NCBI RefSeq assembly: GCF_005403045.1
Contig: NZ_BJCL01000001.1
Span: 744,001-808,000 of the forward strand
DNA from: Pseudaquabacterium pictum
Lineage (GTDB): Bacteria > Pseudomonadota > Gammaproteobacteria > Burkholderiales > Burkholderiaceae_C
Direction of reading: 5' to 3'
DNA: 64,000 nucleotides
A program made the translations under genes and the position numbers. The notes under the pieces were generated by a model. The model was not told the DNA's origin and searched no databases. It saw nothing but the letters and a program-made list of their open reading frames with translations. Shown here piece by piece: positions 49,475-57,873 of this stretch (position 1 is its first letter; every line of letters begins with the position of its first letter).

Positions 49475-49501
49475 TGGAGCGGGTTCCCATCACCCGCTCC
49501 A
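49475..49501. repeat. Right attachment site (attR) with inverted core arms
   Basis: The 18-bp direct repeat copy (49484-49501) ends in ACCCGCTCCA. The element-side arm TGGAGCGGGT (49475-49484) is its perfect inverse, with the 7-base spacer TCCCATC between. Two 10-bp inverted arms around a 7-bp overlap is the classical core of a tyrosine-recombinase site, so strand exchange likely occurs in TCCCATC. Confidence 0.8.
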
Positions 49502-49509
49502 GATGCAAG

Positions 49510-49534
49510 AAACGCAGCCCATGGGCTGCGTTTT
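49510..49534. terminator. Terminator, probably the original tRNA-Gly terminator
   Basis: AAACGCAGCCC (49510-49520) and GGGCTGCGTTT (49523-49533) form an 11-bp stem followed by T-rich sequence. It lies 9 bases after attR, so before the insertion it would have been directly downstream of tRNA-Gly. It also serves the converging TRAP operon. Confidence 0.85.
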
Positions 49535-49555
49535 GCTTTGGGTTGGGGCCGCGCG

Positions 49556-50881
49556 CTACTTGAAGAACAGCGACACGAAGCCCAGCGTCAGCGACGGGAA
49601 GAACAGCAGCAGCAGCATGCGCAGCACGTCGCTGGCCAGGAAGGGCCACACGCCCCTGTAGGTCTCGGCCATCGGCACGTCGCGCGCGATGCTGTTGACG
49701 ACGTAGACGTTCAGCCCCACCGGCGGCATCGTCATGCCGATGCCCACGGTCATCAGCACCAGGATGCCGAACCAGATGGCCTTGGCCTCGGGCGCCAGGC
49801 CGAACAGGTCGAGCGCCATCACCGCCGGAAAGATCACCGGGATGGTCAGCAGCATCATCGACAGTTCGTCCATCACGCATCCCAGCACGATGTAGATCGC
49901 CAGGATGGCCGCGATGATCCACAGCGGCGCGATCTGCAGGTGTCCCACCCAGTCGGCCACGCGGGTGGGCATCTGGGTCAGCGCCAGGGCCGAGTTCATC
50001 ATGTCGGCGCCCAGGAAGATCAGGAACACCATCGCCGAGGTCTCGGCCGTGCCGAGAAAGCTGCGCTGGATGCCGCCCCAGCCCAGTTCACGCCGTGCCA
50101 GCGCCGCCACGAAGGTGCCCACGGCGCCCACGGCCGCGCCTTCGGTGGGCGAGAAGATGCCGCCGTAGATGCCGCCGAACACCACGATGAAGATCACCGC
50201 GATCGGCCACACGGCCGCCAGGGCGCGCCAGCGCTGCGGCCAGGGCGTGGCCTGGCTGGGCTGGGCCAGCTCGGGCTTGAAGCGGCACACCAGCATGATC
50301 ACCGCGATGTAGCCGATCACCGCCAGGATGCCCGGCACCATGGCCGCGGCGAACAGCTTGCCGATGTTCTGCTCGGTGAGGATGGCGTAGACCACCAGCG
50401 GCACCGACGGCGGGATCAGGATGCCCAGCGTGCCGCCGCAGGCCAGGGCGGCGGTGGTCAGCCGCCCGTGGTAGCCATGGGCCTTCATCTCCGGGTAGGC
50501 CACCTGGGTGATGGTGGCCGAGGTGGCCACACTGCTGCCGCACACCGCGCCGAAGGCCGCCGCCGACAGGATGGCCGCCATCGCCAGCCCGCCGCGGATG
50601 TGGCCGACGAAGGCCGCCGCCGCCTGGAACAGTGCCCGGCTCAGGCCACCCTGGGTGGCGAACTGGCCCATCAGCAGGAACAGCGGGATCACGCTCAGGT
50701 CGTACACCGTCAACCGGGCCACGGCGCTGCCCTTGAGCAGGTTCAGCAGCGCCATGTCATTGGTCATCGCCCAGTAGCCCAGGGCGCCGGGGATGAACAT
50801 CGCCACCGCGATGGGTGTGCGCAGCGCCATCAGCGCCAGCATGCCGGCGAAGATCAGCAGACCGATGGTTCCGGGGCTCAT
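49556..50881 (-). CDS. TRAP transporter large permease (DctM family)
   Basis: A 441-aa permease with about 12-13 hydrophobic segments that couples Na+ to uptake of an organic acid delivered by the DctP-type protein. GSSVATSATITQVAYPEMKAHGY (near residue 122) and the PPSVPLVVYAI and MPPVGLNVYVVNSI loops are DctM signatures. The start at 50881 overlaps the DctQ stop by 4 bases. It ends the catabolic operon, 22 bases before the tRNA-Gly terminator. Confidence 0.94.
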   Translation of the reverse strand: MSPGTIGLLIFAGMLALMALRTPIAVAMFIPGALGYWAMTNDMALLNLLKGSAVARLTVYDLSVIPLFLLMGQFATQGGLSRALFQAAAAFVGHIRGGLAMAAILSAAAFGAVCGSSVATSATITQVAYPEMKAHGYHGRLTTAALACGGTLGILIPPSVPLVVYAILTEQNIGKLFAAAMVPGILAVIGYIAVIMLVCRFKPELAQPSQATPWPQRWRALAAVWPIAVIFIVVFGGIYGGIFSPTEGAAVGAVGTFVAALARRELGWGGIQRSFLGTAETSAMVFLIFLGADMMNSALALTQMPTRVADWVGHLQIAPLWIIAAILAIYIVLGCVMDELSMMLLTIPVIFPAVMALDLFGLAPEAKAIWFGILVLMTVGIGMTMPPVGLNVYVVNSIARDVPMAETYRGVWPFLASDVLRMLLLLFFPSLTLGFVSLFFK

Positions 50882-51387
50882 GAGGGCACCCCGTCGGCCG
50901 GCGCCGGCGTGCCGGCGTCCAGACCACGCAGCTGCCGCAGGCCCTGCCACAGCGCGATCAGCGCCGTCAGCGCCAGGCCGGGGGCCAGCATCGCGTAGGC
51001 CCACCACATCGGCAGGCCGATGATCATCGTGGTCTCGCCGGCACCCGACACCGCCAGCGCGCCGGCGCCGGTCCGCAACGACAGCAGCACGCACATCACC
51101 GCCAGCAGCACGCTGCCGATGCCGTCGAGCGCGCGCTGCGGCCGCTGTGGCAGCTTCTGGGTGAAGAAGTCGACGATGATGTTGGCACGCTGCAGCTGGC
51201 ACCAGGGCAGGTACAGCGAGATGCACAGGGCGATGCCCATCTGCATCAGCTCCACATCACCCGGGATGGGCTTGGACACCGTGGCCCGCATCGCGATGCT
51301 GACCACGGTGAGCAGGGCCAGCCCGCAGGCGGCAGCGCCTCCGGCGAGCGCGAACCACAGCGCGATGCGCCGGAAGACGGCAAACAT
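50878..51387 (-). CDS. TRAP transporter small permease (DctQ family)
   Basis: A 169-aa membrane protein with four hydrophobic segments. It includes the DctQ-type PGDVELMQMGIALCISLYLPWCQ region (about 42-64) and IIVDFFTQKLPQ, the conserved cytoplasmic/amphipathic element. It is the partner of the following DctM subunit, with a 4-base overlap, and starts 9 bases after the binding-protein gene. Confidence 0.93.
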   Translation of the reverse strand: MFAVFRRIALWFALAGGAAACGLALLTVVSIAMRATVSKPIPGDVELMQMGIALCISLYLPWCQLQRANIIVDFFTQKLPQRPQRALDGIGSVLLAVMCVLLSLRTGAGALAVSGAGETTMIIGLPMWWAYAMLAPGLALTALIALWQGLRQLRGLDAGTPAPADGVPS

Positions 51388-51396
51388 GTCGGCGGA

Positions 51397-52425
51397 TTAC
51401 TTCTTGTATTTCACCAGCAGGTCGCGGGCGTCCTGCAGCATCTGTTTGCCGGGCAGGCCCTTCTTGTCCATGTCGGCGGTGAAGTCGTCGTACAGCGGCG
51501 CGGCGGCCTTCACCCAGTTGTCCAGCTCGCTGGCGGGGATCATGGTGAAGGTGTTGCCACGCTCCTGGGCCAGCTTGCGGCCGGCGGCCTGGCTGCCGTC
51601 CCAGATCTTGCCGATGGCCTGGCTGTAGGCAGCACCCGAGTTGCCGTCGATCACCTTCTTCAGGTCGGCCGGCAGGCTGTCGTACTTGGCCTGGTTCATC
51701 GCGAAGACGAACACCGCGCTGTACAGCGCCGGGCGGCTGGGATCGGTCTCGCTGTGGTACTTGACCATCTCGTGCAGCTTCAGGCTGGGCATCACCTCCC
51801 AGGGCAGCAGGAAACCGTCAATCGTGCCCTTGCTCACCGCGTCCACCACCGCCGGCAGCGGCATGCCCACCGGCGACGCGCCCAGCGAGGCCAGCAGCTT
51901 GTTGGTCTGCCGGGTGGGCGCGCGCATCTTCAGGCCCTTGAAGTCAGCCAGGGTCTTGACCGGCTTCTCGCGGGTGTGCACATAGCCTTCGTCATGCACC
52001 CAGATCGCCAGGATCTTGGTGCCCGGGAATTCCTTCAGCGCGTACTTCTGCAGGTAGTCCCAGGCGGCGCGGGCGCCGACCTCGGCCGAGTTGGTCATGA
52101 ACGGCAGCTCGAACACCTCCAGCGCCGGGAAGCGGCCGGCGGTGTAGCCCGGCAACGTGATGACCACGTCGGCCACGCCGTCCTTCACCTGGTCGACCAG
52201 CTGGGGCGGCGTGCCGCCCATGCTCATGGCCGGAAACACCTGGCACTTCAGCTTGTTGGTCGATTCCTTGGCGATCTTGTCGCACCAGGGGGCGATCACG
52301 TTCACCGAGGCCATGGCCTGGGTGTTCCAGATGTGGTGGAACTTCAGTGTCACCTCCTGGGCCTGGGCCAGGCCGGCGGTGGCCAGGGCAGCCGCGGCCA
52401 GCGCGGTGCGAATCGTCTTCTGCAT
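51397..52425 (-). CDS. TRAP transporter substrate-binding protein (DctP family)
   Basis: A 342-aa periplasmic protein with a signal peptide (MQKTIRTALAAAALATAGLA, cleavage after AQA). Mature EVTLKFHHIWNTQAMASV and the DFKGLKMRAPTRQTNKLLASLG region (about 145-165), which includes the carboxylate-binding Arg, are typical of DctP proteins. In this cluster the ligand is likely an aromatic or related carboxylate. The ATG at 52425 is preceded by GGAG; the longer frame upstream adds a non-conserved Pro/His-rich stretch. Confidence 0.94.
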   Translation of the reverse strand: MQKTIRTALAAAALATAGLAQAQEVTLKFHHIWNTQAMASVNVIAPWCDKIAKESTNKLKCQVFPAMSMGGTPPQLVDQVKDGVADVVITLPGYTAGRFPALEVFELPFMTNSAEVGARAAWDYLQKYALKEFPGTKILAIWVHDEGYVHTREKPVKTLADFKGLKMRAPTRQTNKLLASLGASPVGMPLPAVVDAVSKGTIDGFLLPWEVMPSLKLHEMVKYHSETDPSRPALYSAVFVFAMNQAKYDSLPADLKKVIDGNSGAAYSQAIGKIWDGSQAAGRKLAQERGNTFTMIPASELDNWVKAAAPLYDDFTADMDKKGLPGKQMLQDARDLLVKYKK

Positions 52426-52515
52426 GGAGTGTCTCCGGAGCGGTCTTGGGTGGGGGGAGGATGATGCGTGCCCGCCGGCAGGCTGCCTAGCGGACAAACG
52501 CGCAAGCTGCAGTGG

Positions 52516-53634
52516 TCAGGCCCAGACTTCCTGCGCCGTCTCCACCACCAGGCGCAGCTTGGCGCGCTGGGCTTCCACCGCGATGTTGTTGCCGTGCACC
52601 GTGCTGCTGAAGCCGCACTGCGGGCTCAGGCACAGCTGGTCCAGCGGGGCGTACTTGGCGGCCTCGTCGATGCGGCGCTTGAGCAGGTCCTTGCTCTCCA
52701 TCTCGCCGAACTTGGTGGTCACCAGGCCCAGCACCACGATCTTGCCCTTGCCCAGGAAGCGCAGCGGACGGAAATCGCCCGAGCGGTCGTCGTCGTACTC
52801 CAGGAAGAAGGCGTCGAGGTTCATCTCCGACAGCAGGGCCTCGGCCACCGGCTCGTAGTTGCCGGCCGCGGCATGGGTGCTCTTGAAGTTGCCGCGGCAC
52901 AGGTGCATGGCCAACGTCATGCCGGCCGGCTTGTGGGCCACCACCTTGTTGATGAAGCCTGCATAGCGGTGCGGCAGCTCGTTGGGGTCGTCACCGCGCA
53001 GGCGGGCGGCCTCGCGCATCTTCTCGTCGCACAGGTAGGCCAGGTTGGTGTCGTCCATCTGCACATAGCGGCAGCCGGCGTCGTACAGGCTCTGCAGTTC
53101 GTCGCCGTAGGCCTTGGCCACGTCGTCGTAGAACGCCGGGTCCAGCTCGGGATAGGCCGTCTTGCTGATGCCGGCGCGGCCGCCGCGGAAGTGCAGCATC
53201 GTCGGGCTGGGGATGGTGACCTTGGGCGTCAGACCGGCCGCCACCTGGCTCTTGAGGTACTCGAAGTCGGCGCGCTGGATGTCCTTCACGTGCTGCACCT
53301 TGTCGACCACCCGGATCACCGGCGGCGCCAGTTCCTCGGTGCCGTCGGCGCGCTTGACCGTCACAGGGATGTCGGTCTTCACGCCGCCCAGCTGCTCCAG
53401 GAAATCGATGTGGAAGTAGGTGCGGCGGAACTCGCCGTCGGTGATGCTCTGCAGGCCCACGTCCTGCTGGAACTGGACGATCTCGGCGATGGCCTTGTCT
53501 TCCACCGCGCGCAGCTGCTCGGCGTTGATGGTCTTCTTGACGAAGAACTCTTCACGGGCGTCGAGCAGGTACTTCGGGCGCAGAAAGCTGCCGACATGGT
53601 CGGCGCGGAACGGGGGCGTGGCGCGGTGGCTCAT
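52516..53634 (-). CDS. Cobalamin-independent methionine synthase (MetE C-terminal-like) family protein
   Basis: A 372-aa protein homologous to the C-terminal catalytic half of MetE; the N-terminal half is absent. It starts with PFRADHVGSFLRPKYLLDAR and has GLQSITDGEFRR (about 60-71), YVQMDDTNLAYL, MHLCRGNFKS (zinc His and Cys ligands) and LSPQCGFSS (second Cys). Stand-alone proteins of this type act in methyl transfer from varied donors. Sitting between a TRAP transporter and a VanA/VanB-type oxygenase, it could handle a methylated substrate or folate-bound methyl group; this is inference. Confidence 0.85.
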   Translation of the reverse strand: MSHRATPPFRADHVGSFLRPKYLLDAREEFFVKKTINAEQLRAVEDKAIAEIVQFQQDVGLQSITDGEFRRTYFHIDFLEQLGGVKTDIPVTVKRADGTEELAPPVIRVVDKVQHVKDIQRADFEYLKSQVAAGLTPKVTIPSPTMLHFRGGRAGISKTAYPELDPAFYDDVAKAYGDELQSLYDAGCRYVQMDDTNLAYLCDEKMREAARLRGDDPNELPHRYAGFINKVVAHKPAGMTLAMHLCRGNFKSTHAAAGNYEPVAEALLSEMNLDAFFLEYDDDRSGDFRPLRFLGKGKIVVLGLVTTKFGEMESKDLLKRRIDEAAKYAPLDQLCLSPQCGFSSTVHGNNIAVEAQRAKLRLVVETAQEVWA

Positions 53635-53671
53635 GGTTGTCTCCAGTGGTGTGGGGCGGGATCGGGGTGGG

Positions 53672-54655
53672 TCAGGCCGGGTCGGGGCGGTAGGCGGTGT
53701 CCAGCACGATACCGCCGCCACGCACCCGCGAGACGCAGGCGCACAGGCGGCGGTTGGCATCGCGCTCGGCCGGGCTCAGGAAGACATCATGGTGGTCGAC
53801 GCGGCCCTGCACCTCCAGCACATCCATCGCGCACAGGCCGCATTCGCCGCGCTGGCAGTCGCTGAGGGTGGCGATGCCGTTGGCGTCGAGTGCCTGCAGC
53901 AGGGTCTGGTCGGTGGCCACCTGGAAGCGCAGGTTGTGGCGCGGCAGGTCGACCCAGAACGGCTCGGCCTCGGTGGCCACGGCGCCAAAGGTCTCGAAGC
54001 GCAGCCGGTGCGCCGGTCGGCCACCGGCATGCCAGGCGGCCTGGGCCGCGCGGGTCAGCCCGGCCGGGCCGCACAGCAGCAGTTGCGCATCGGGCTGCAG
54101 GCGCGCCACCTCGGCGGCGATGTCCAGCCGCTGGCCCTGGCTGCTGACGAAGGTCTGCAGCCGCTCCCCCAGCAGGGCGCGCAGCAGGTCGGCATAGACC
54201 AGGTCGTCAGCGCTGCGCACCGCATACAGCAGGCGCACGTCGGCGCCGCGCGCCACCAGCGCCTGGGCCATGCCCAGGATCGGCGTGATGCCGATGCCGC
54301 CGGCCACCAGCAGGTGCTGCGGCGCCCGCACGCTCAACTCGAAGTGGTTCTGCGGCGGCAGCACCTGCAACACGTCGCCCGCCACCAGCGCATGCACGGC
54401 GGCCGAGCCACCCCGGCTGGGCTGGCAGCGCTTGACGGCGATGCGCCAGGCCAGGCCGTCGTCGCTGCGGCCCAGCAGCGAATACTGCCGCGTCAGCCTG
54501 CGGCCGTCGGCCGTGGTCAGCCGGATGGGCAGATGGCTGCCCGGTGCCGGGCGGCTGCAGCCGGCATCGGGCAGCAGTTCCAGTTCCCGCACGGTGGGGC
54601 TCAATGGCGTGCTGCGGCGCACGGTGGCGGTCTGCCAGTCTTGGGAGATGCGCAT
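53672..54655 (-). CDS. VanB-type oxidoreductase (ferredoxin-NAD(P)H reductase of a Rieske oxygenase)
   Basis: A 327-aa PDR/VanB-family reductase. It has an FMN/FAD-binding barrel (about 5-105, with RQYSLLG), an NAD(P)-binding domain (about 108-225, with VAGGIGITPILGMA) and a C-terminal plant-type [2Fe-2S] ferredoxin with SDCQRGECGLCAMDV and a final Cys in RRLCACVSR. It passes electrons from NAD(P)H to the VanA-type oxygenase encoded upstream in the same operon. The GntR-type gene lies between the two, only 18 bases away. Confidence 0.9.
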   Translation of the reverse strand: MRISQDWQTATVRRSTPLSPTVRELELLPDAGCSRPAPGSHLPIRLTTADGRRLTRQYSLLGRSDDGLAWRIAVKRCQPSRGGSAAVHALVAGDVLQVLPPQNHFELSVRAPQHLLVAGGIGITPILGMAQALVARGADVRLLYAVRSADDLVYADLLRALLGERLQTFVSSQGQRLDIAAEVARLQPDAQLLLCGPAGLTRAAQAAWHAGGRPAHRLRFETFGAVATEAEPFWVDLPRHNLRFQVATDQTLLQALDANGIATLSDCQRGECGLCAMDVLEVQGRVDHHDVFLSPAERDANRRLCACVSRVRGGGIVLDTAYRPDPA

Positions 54656-54673
54656 GGTCGGACGGGGGTGGGT

Positions 54674-55456
54674 TCAGCGGCCGGCGTGGCGGATCAGCCG
54701 CGCGCCGGGCAGTTGCTGCAGGCTTTGCTGGTTCTGCAGGGCCTCGCGCAGGTTGGCATGGGCCAGGCGGGCATGCTCCTGCATCACCGCATCGGCCCGG
54801 GCTGCCTCGCGGCGGGCAATGGCGTCCAGCACCGCACGGTGCTGGGACTGCGCCACCACCAGCGCATCGCGTGCATGGGCGCCCGAGGCCCGCAGCATCA
54901 CGAAGCCATTGGGCGACGCAAACGGCAGCGTGGCGACGCGCTCGATCTGGCGCTGCACCAGGATGCTGCCGGCGGCCTCGGCCAACAGCGCATGGAAACG
55001 CGCGTTCTGCTCGCCGTAGGTGACGAAGGCGGCATCGCTCAGCTCGGGCGGCGCCAGGATGTCGTCGATGCGGGCCACCGCATCACGCAGACCGGCCAGC
55101 ACCACGGTGCTGGCGCCGCGCTCGGCCGCCAGCCGGGCGGCCAGGCCTTCCAGCGTGCCGCGCAGCTCGATGGCGTCGCAGATGTCGGTCTCGGAGAAAT
55201 CCCGCACCGCGAAGCCGCCCCCTTGCAGGGCTTCGAGCAACCCTTCTTCGGCCAGCCGCACCAGGGCTGCGCGCACCGGCGTGCGCGACACGCCCAGCCG
55301 CTCCACCAGCGCCAGCTCGGGGATGCGGGCGCCGGGCGCCAGTTCACCGCCGAGGATCAGCTCGCGCAGGCGCAGCTGGGCGCGCACCGTCTGCGAGCCG
55401 GCGCCGTCGTCGCCATCGACCGCAGCAGCGGCCTTGGCCGGGGCCTGCGCCGTCAT
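54674..55456 (-). CDS. GntR-family regulator with FCD domain (VanR type)
   Basis: A 260-aa repressor. The N-terminal winged helix (about 20-90) includes [37 protein letters not shown]. The helical FCD effector domain (about 100-235) has the metal-binding His pattern expected of FadR/VanR regulators. It lies inside the operon, between the oxygenase and reductase genes, overlapping the oxygenase stop by 4 bases. The TGTATACA palindrome upstream of the oxygenase gene is a natural target. The inducer is probably the oxygenase substrate. Confidence 0.9.
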   Translation of the reverse strand: MTAQAPAKAAAAVDGDDGAGSQTVRAQLRLRELILGGELAPGARIPELALVERLGVSRTPVRAALVRLAEEGLLEALQGGGFAVRDFSETDICDAIELRGTLEGLAARLAAERGASTVVLAGLRDAVARIDDILAPPELSDAAFVTYGEQNARFHALLAEAAGSILVQRQIERVATLPFASPNGFVMLRASGAHARDALVVAQSQHRAVLDAIARREAARADAVMQEHARLAHANLREALQNQQSLQQLPGARLIRHAGR

Positions 55457-56541
55457 GCCGCCGGCCGCAGCGGGATGGTGCGCGGCCCGGGCGCGGGCGC
55501 CTCGGCCGCCACCAGGCGGTCGATCAGCTTGCGGGCCCACATCGACCCGGCGTCGATGTTGAGGTTGTAGAACTGGTGGTCGGGGTGCTCGTCGATGGCG
55601 CGCTGCTGCGCTTCCAGCACCGCCTCGTCCTCGCGGAAGATGCCGGCCACGCCCTCGCGCAGCTCATGGGTGATGCGCTGCTCGTTCAGGCAGTAGTTGC
55701 GGGCGAAGGCCCAGAAGTAGTGGCAGCTGCGGTCGGTCTCGGGCGTGATGGTGTTCAGCACGAAGCCGTTGACGCCCTGGCTGCGGTCACCCGGGTTGTC
55801 GCCAGAGGGTGGTGCACCGGTGCCGGCCACCGCCACACCCACGTCGATCGTCACGGTGCAGGGTGCCTCGAAGCGGATGATCTGCCAGCGGTCCACCGGC
55901 CCGGCGTAGCCGCGTGCATGGCGGATCTGCCCGGCCCAGAACGGCGGCGGCGTGATGCCTTCCATCCAGCGGGTGACGGTGGCGAAGCGGTCGCCATGGG
56001 TGGCGACGAACGGCGCCTCGGCCACTGCGCGGTCGCCGATGCTGCTGCCGTGCACGAAGGTCTCGTGCGTCAGGTCCATCAGGTTGTCGACCACCAGGCG
56101 GTAGTCGCATGCCACCCGGATCATCTTGCCGTCGCCGGTCCAGCCCGGGCTGTCGTTCCAGTGCAGATCGGGGATCAGCGCCGGGTCGGCCAGGGATGCA
56201 TCACCCGGCCACACCCAGATGAAGCGGTGGCGCTCCACCACCGGGTAGCTGCGCACGCAGGCCGACGGGTTCAGCGTCTCTTGCGACGGCATGTGTGTGC
56301 AGCGACCCTCGGCATTGAATACAAGACCGTGGTAACCGCAGACCACCTCGTCGCCGTCCAGCCGGCCCATGGACAGCGGCAGCAGGCGGTGCCAGCAGGC
56401 ATCCTCCAGCGCGGCGGGGCTGCCGTCCTGCAGGCGGTAGAACACCATCTTGCGGTTGCAGATGGTGCGCGGCAGCAGCACGCGCTTGAGCTCCACGTCG
56501 TAGGCAGCGGCGTACCAGGCGTTCAGCGGAAAGTGGGCCAT
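55453..56541 (-). CDS. VanA-type Rieske aromatic oxygenase, alpha subunit
   Basis: A 362-aa Rieske non-haem iron oxygenase. The [2Fe-2S] ligands are C49-x-H51 and C68-x2-H71 (CWH...CGYH). The mononuclear iron region is [19 protein letters not shown] (about 150-168), almost as in vanillate O-demethylase VanA. O-demethylation or ring oxidation of a benzoate-type acid is the likely reaction, with the VanB-type partner. The ATG at 56541 is chosen because GGAG lies 7 bases upstream; an ATG four codons earlier has none. Confidence 0.92.
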   Translation of the reverse strand: MAHFPLNAWYAAAYDVELKRVLLPRTICNRKMVFYRLQDGSPAALEDACWHRLLPLSMGRLDGDEVVCGYHGLVFNAEGRCTHMPSQETLNPSACVRSYPVVERHRFIWVWPGDASLADPALIPDLHWNDSPGWTGDGKMIRVACDYRLVVDNLMDLTHETFVHGSSIGDRAVAEAPFVATHGDRFATVTRWMEGITPPPFWAGQIRHARGYAGPVDRWQIIRFEAPCTVTIDVGVAVAGTGAPPSGDNPGDRSQGVNGFVLNTITPETDRSCHYFWAFARNYCLNEQRITHELREGVAGIFREDEAVLEAQQRAIDEHPDHQFYNLNIDAGSMWARKLIDRLVAAEAPAPGPRTIPLRPAA

Positions 56542-56561
56542 GGGCGACTCCATCCAGGCTT

Positions 56562-56569
56562 TGTATACA
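56562..56569. promoter_or_regulatory. Candidate GntR/FCD operator
   Basis: TGTATACA is an 8-bp perfect palindrome within AGGCTTTGTATACAGCCT. FCD-type GntR regulators commonly bind TNGTATACNA-like sites, and it lies 20 bases upstream of the oxygenase start. Confidence 0.55.
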
Positions 56570-56635
56570 GCCTGAATTCTGTCGCGGCGCCAGGGCGCTG
56601 GATCTAGGGTTTTCCCGGGCTACTCGGGGCCGAGC

Positions 56636-57862
56636 TCATCCCACGCGGGCCAGCAGTTGCTGCAGCGCCTGCCAGAAGCCGGCCGGCTGCTCCAGCACCG
56701 ACAGGTGCGCCGCCTCCAGCACGCTGAGCTGCGCACCGGGGATGCCGTCGGCAACCGCCTGGGCCATGGCGACGGTCGATCCGGCGTCCTGCGCACCGGC
56801 CACCACCTGCACCGGGCAGCGGATCGACGCCAGCGCCGGCCGCCAGTCGGCGCTCTGGATCGCCAGCGCCGCCAGCGCATAGCTTTCGGCATCGGCACGC
56901 AGCAGGCTGCCCCGCACATCGGCCGCCAGCGCCGGCTGGCTGGCGCGCGTGGCATCCGACAGGAAGCGCTCCAGCACCGCATCCGCCACCGCCGCCATGC
57001 CGCCGGCCCGCACCGCGGCCGCGCGCTGGGCCAGGTTGGCGCGACCGGACTCGGGATAGGTGGCGGCGGTGTTGGCCAGCAGCAGGCCGCGCACCAGATG
57101 CGGGTAGCGGATGCCCAGGCCCTGCCCCACCAGGCCGCCCATCGACAGGCCGACGAACACCACCGGCCCGCGGCCCCATTCGGTGATCAGCCGGGCGGCA
57201 TCGTCGACCAGGTCGTCCAGGCTGTAGACCGTCTGCACGGCCGCCGAAGCGCCCTGCCCCCGGTGGTCATAGCGCAGCACCGGGTGCTGCGGCGCCAGTG
57301 CGGCCGCCAGACCGTCCCACATCTCCAGCCGCATGCCCAGCGCATGGCTCAGCACCACCGGCACGCCCGGCTTGGCGGCATCCACGGGGCCCTGCAGCGC
57401 CACCCGCAGCTGCGGCAGGCTGAAGGTGTGGTGGGTCTCCACCCGGTGGCCGGGCAGCAGCGGCGCCGGGTCGAGCGCGATGCCCTCGGCCTGGCAGATG
57501 CCCACGGTGATCTTGAAGGCGGTGTTGGCCGCGGGCACGCCGCAGTAGATGGCGCCCTGCATCAGCGCCTCCTTGATCACCGCCAGCGGCACGCCGCCGC
57601 GCAGGGCGGCACGGCAGTGCAGCTCGAACTCTTCCCAGCGCGCCAGGCCCATGGTCATGCCCAGCACCAGCAGGCGCCGGGTCTGGGCATCCAGGCCGGG
57701 GCGGCCCCAGATGTCGTGCCAGGCATGACGGGTGACCTGGCTCTGGAACTCGGCGTTGAAACTGTTGGCCTGGCCCAGCGAGCGCTCAACCCAGGCGTCG
57801 CCCAACATGGCACGCCGGTTGATTGCGCCCCGGTCCAGATCGTCAGGGCGCTCGGCGCTCAT
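56636..57862 (-). CDS. Fused carboxymuconolactone decarboxylase / 3-oxoadipate enol-lactonase-like protein
   Basis: A 408-aa two-domain protein. Residues 20-125 match carboxymuconolactone decarboxylase (PcaC), with RRLLVLGMTMGLARWEEF followed by ELHCRAALRGGV. Residues 140-405 are an alpha/beta hydrolase of the PcaD type, with nucleophile S240 in GLSMGG, LSHALGMRLEMWDGLA and a late catalytic His (EAAHLSVLEQP). Both steps are consecutive in protocatechuate breakdown. The domain order is the reverse of the known PcaL fusion (lactonase first). It may not act on 3-oxoadipate enol-lactone itself, because no other pca gene is here. The oxygenase gene starts about 95 bases downstream. Confidence 0.85.
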   Translation of the reverse strand: MSAERPDDLDRGAINRRAMLGDAWVERSLGQANSFNAEFQSQVTRHAWHDIWGRPGLDAQTRRLLVLGMTMGLARWEEFELHCRAALRGGVPLAVIKEALMQGAIYCGVPAANTAFKITVGICQAEGIALDPAPLLPGHRVETHHTFSLPQLRVALQGPVDAAKPGVPVVLSHALGMRLEMWDGLAAALAPQHPVLRYDHRGQGASAAVQTVYSLDDLVDDAARLITEWGRGPVVFVGLSMGGLVGQGLGIRYPHLVRGLLLANTAATYPESGRANLAQRAAAVRAGGMAAVADAVLERFLSDATRASQPALAADVRGSLLRADAESYALAALAIQSADWRPALASIRCPVQVVAGAQDAGSTVAMAQAVADGIPGAQLSVLEAAHLSVLEQPAGFWQALQQLLARVG

Positions 57863-57873
57863 GCTGCGGTCCC

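Larger units (their letters stand above)
37023..49501. mobile_element. Integrated element at tRNA-Gly carrying a type I restriction-modification system
   Basis: A 12,479-bp insertion bounded by the 18-bp tRNA-derived repeat. It contains a tyrosine recombinase next to attL, a structured 855-bp non-coding segment, a 47-aa protein plus Cas2-like gene pair, a small ORF, hsdM-hsdS-hsdR, a helix-turn-helix gene and a Rep-like gene near attR. G+C is visibly lower and more variable than the flanks. No conjugation, capsid or relaxase genes are seen, so it is either a mobilisable or satellite-type element or a degenerate one. Confidence 0.9.

Noticed and set aside
37023-49501. A conventional prophage or ICE
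   Set aside because: No capsid, terminase, tail, relaxase, coupling-protein or type IV secretion gene is visible between the attachment sites.
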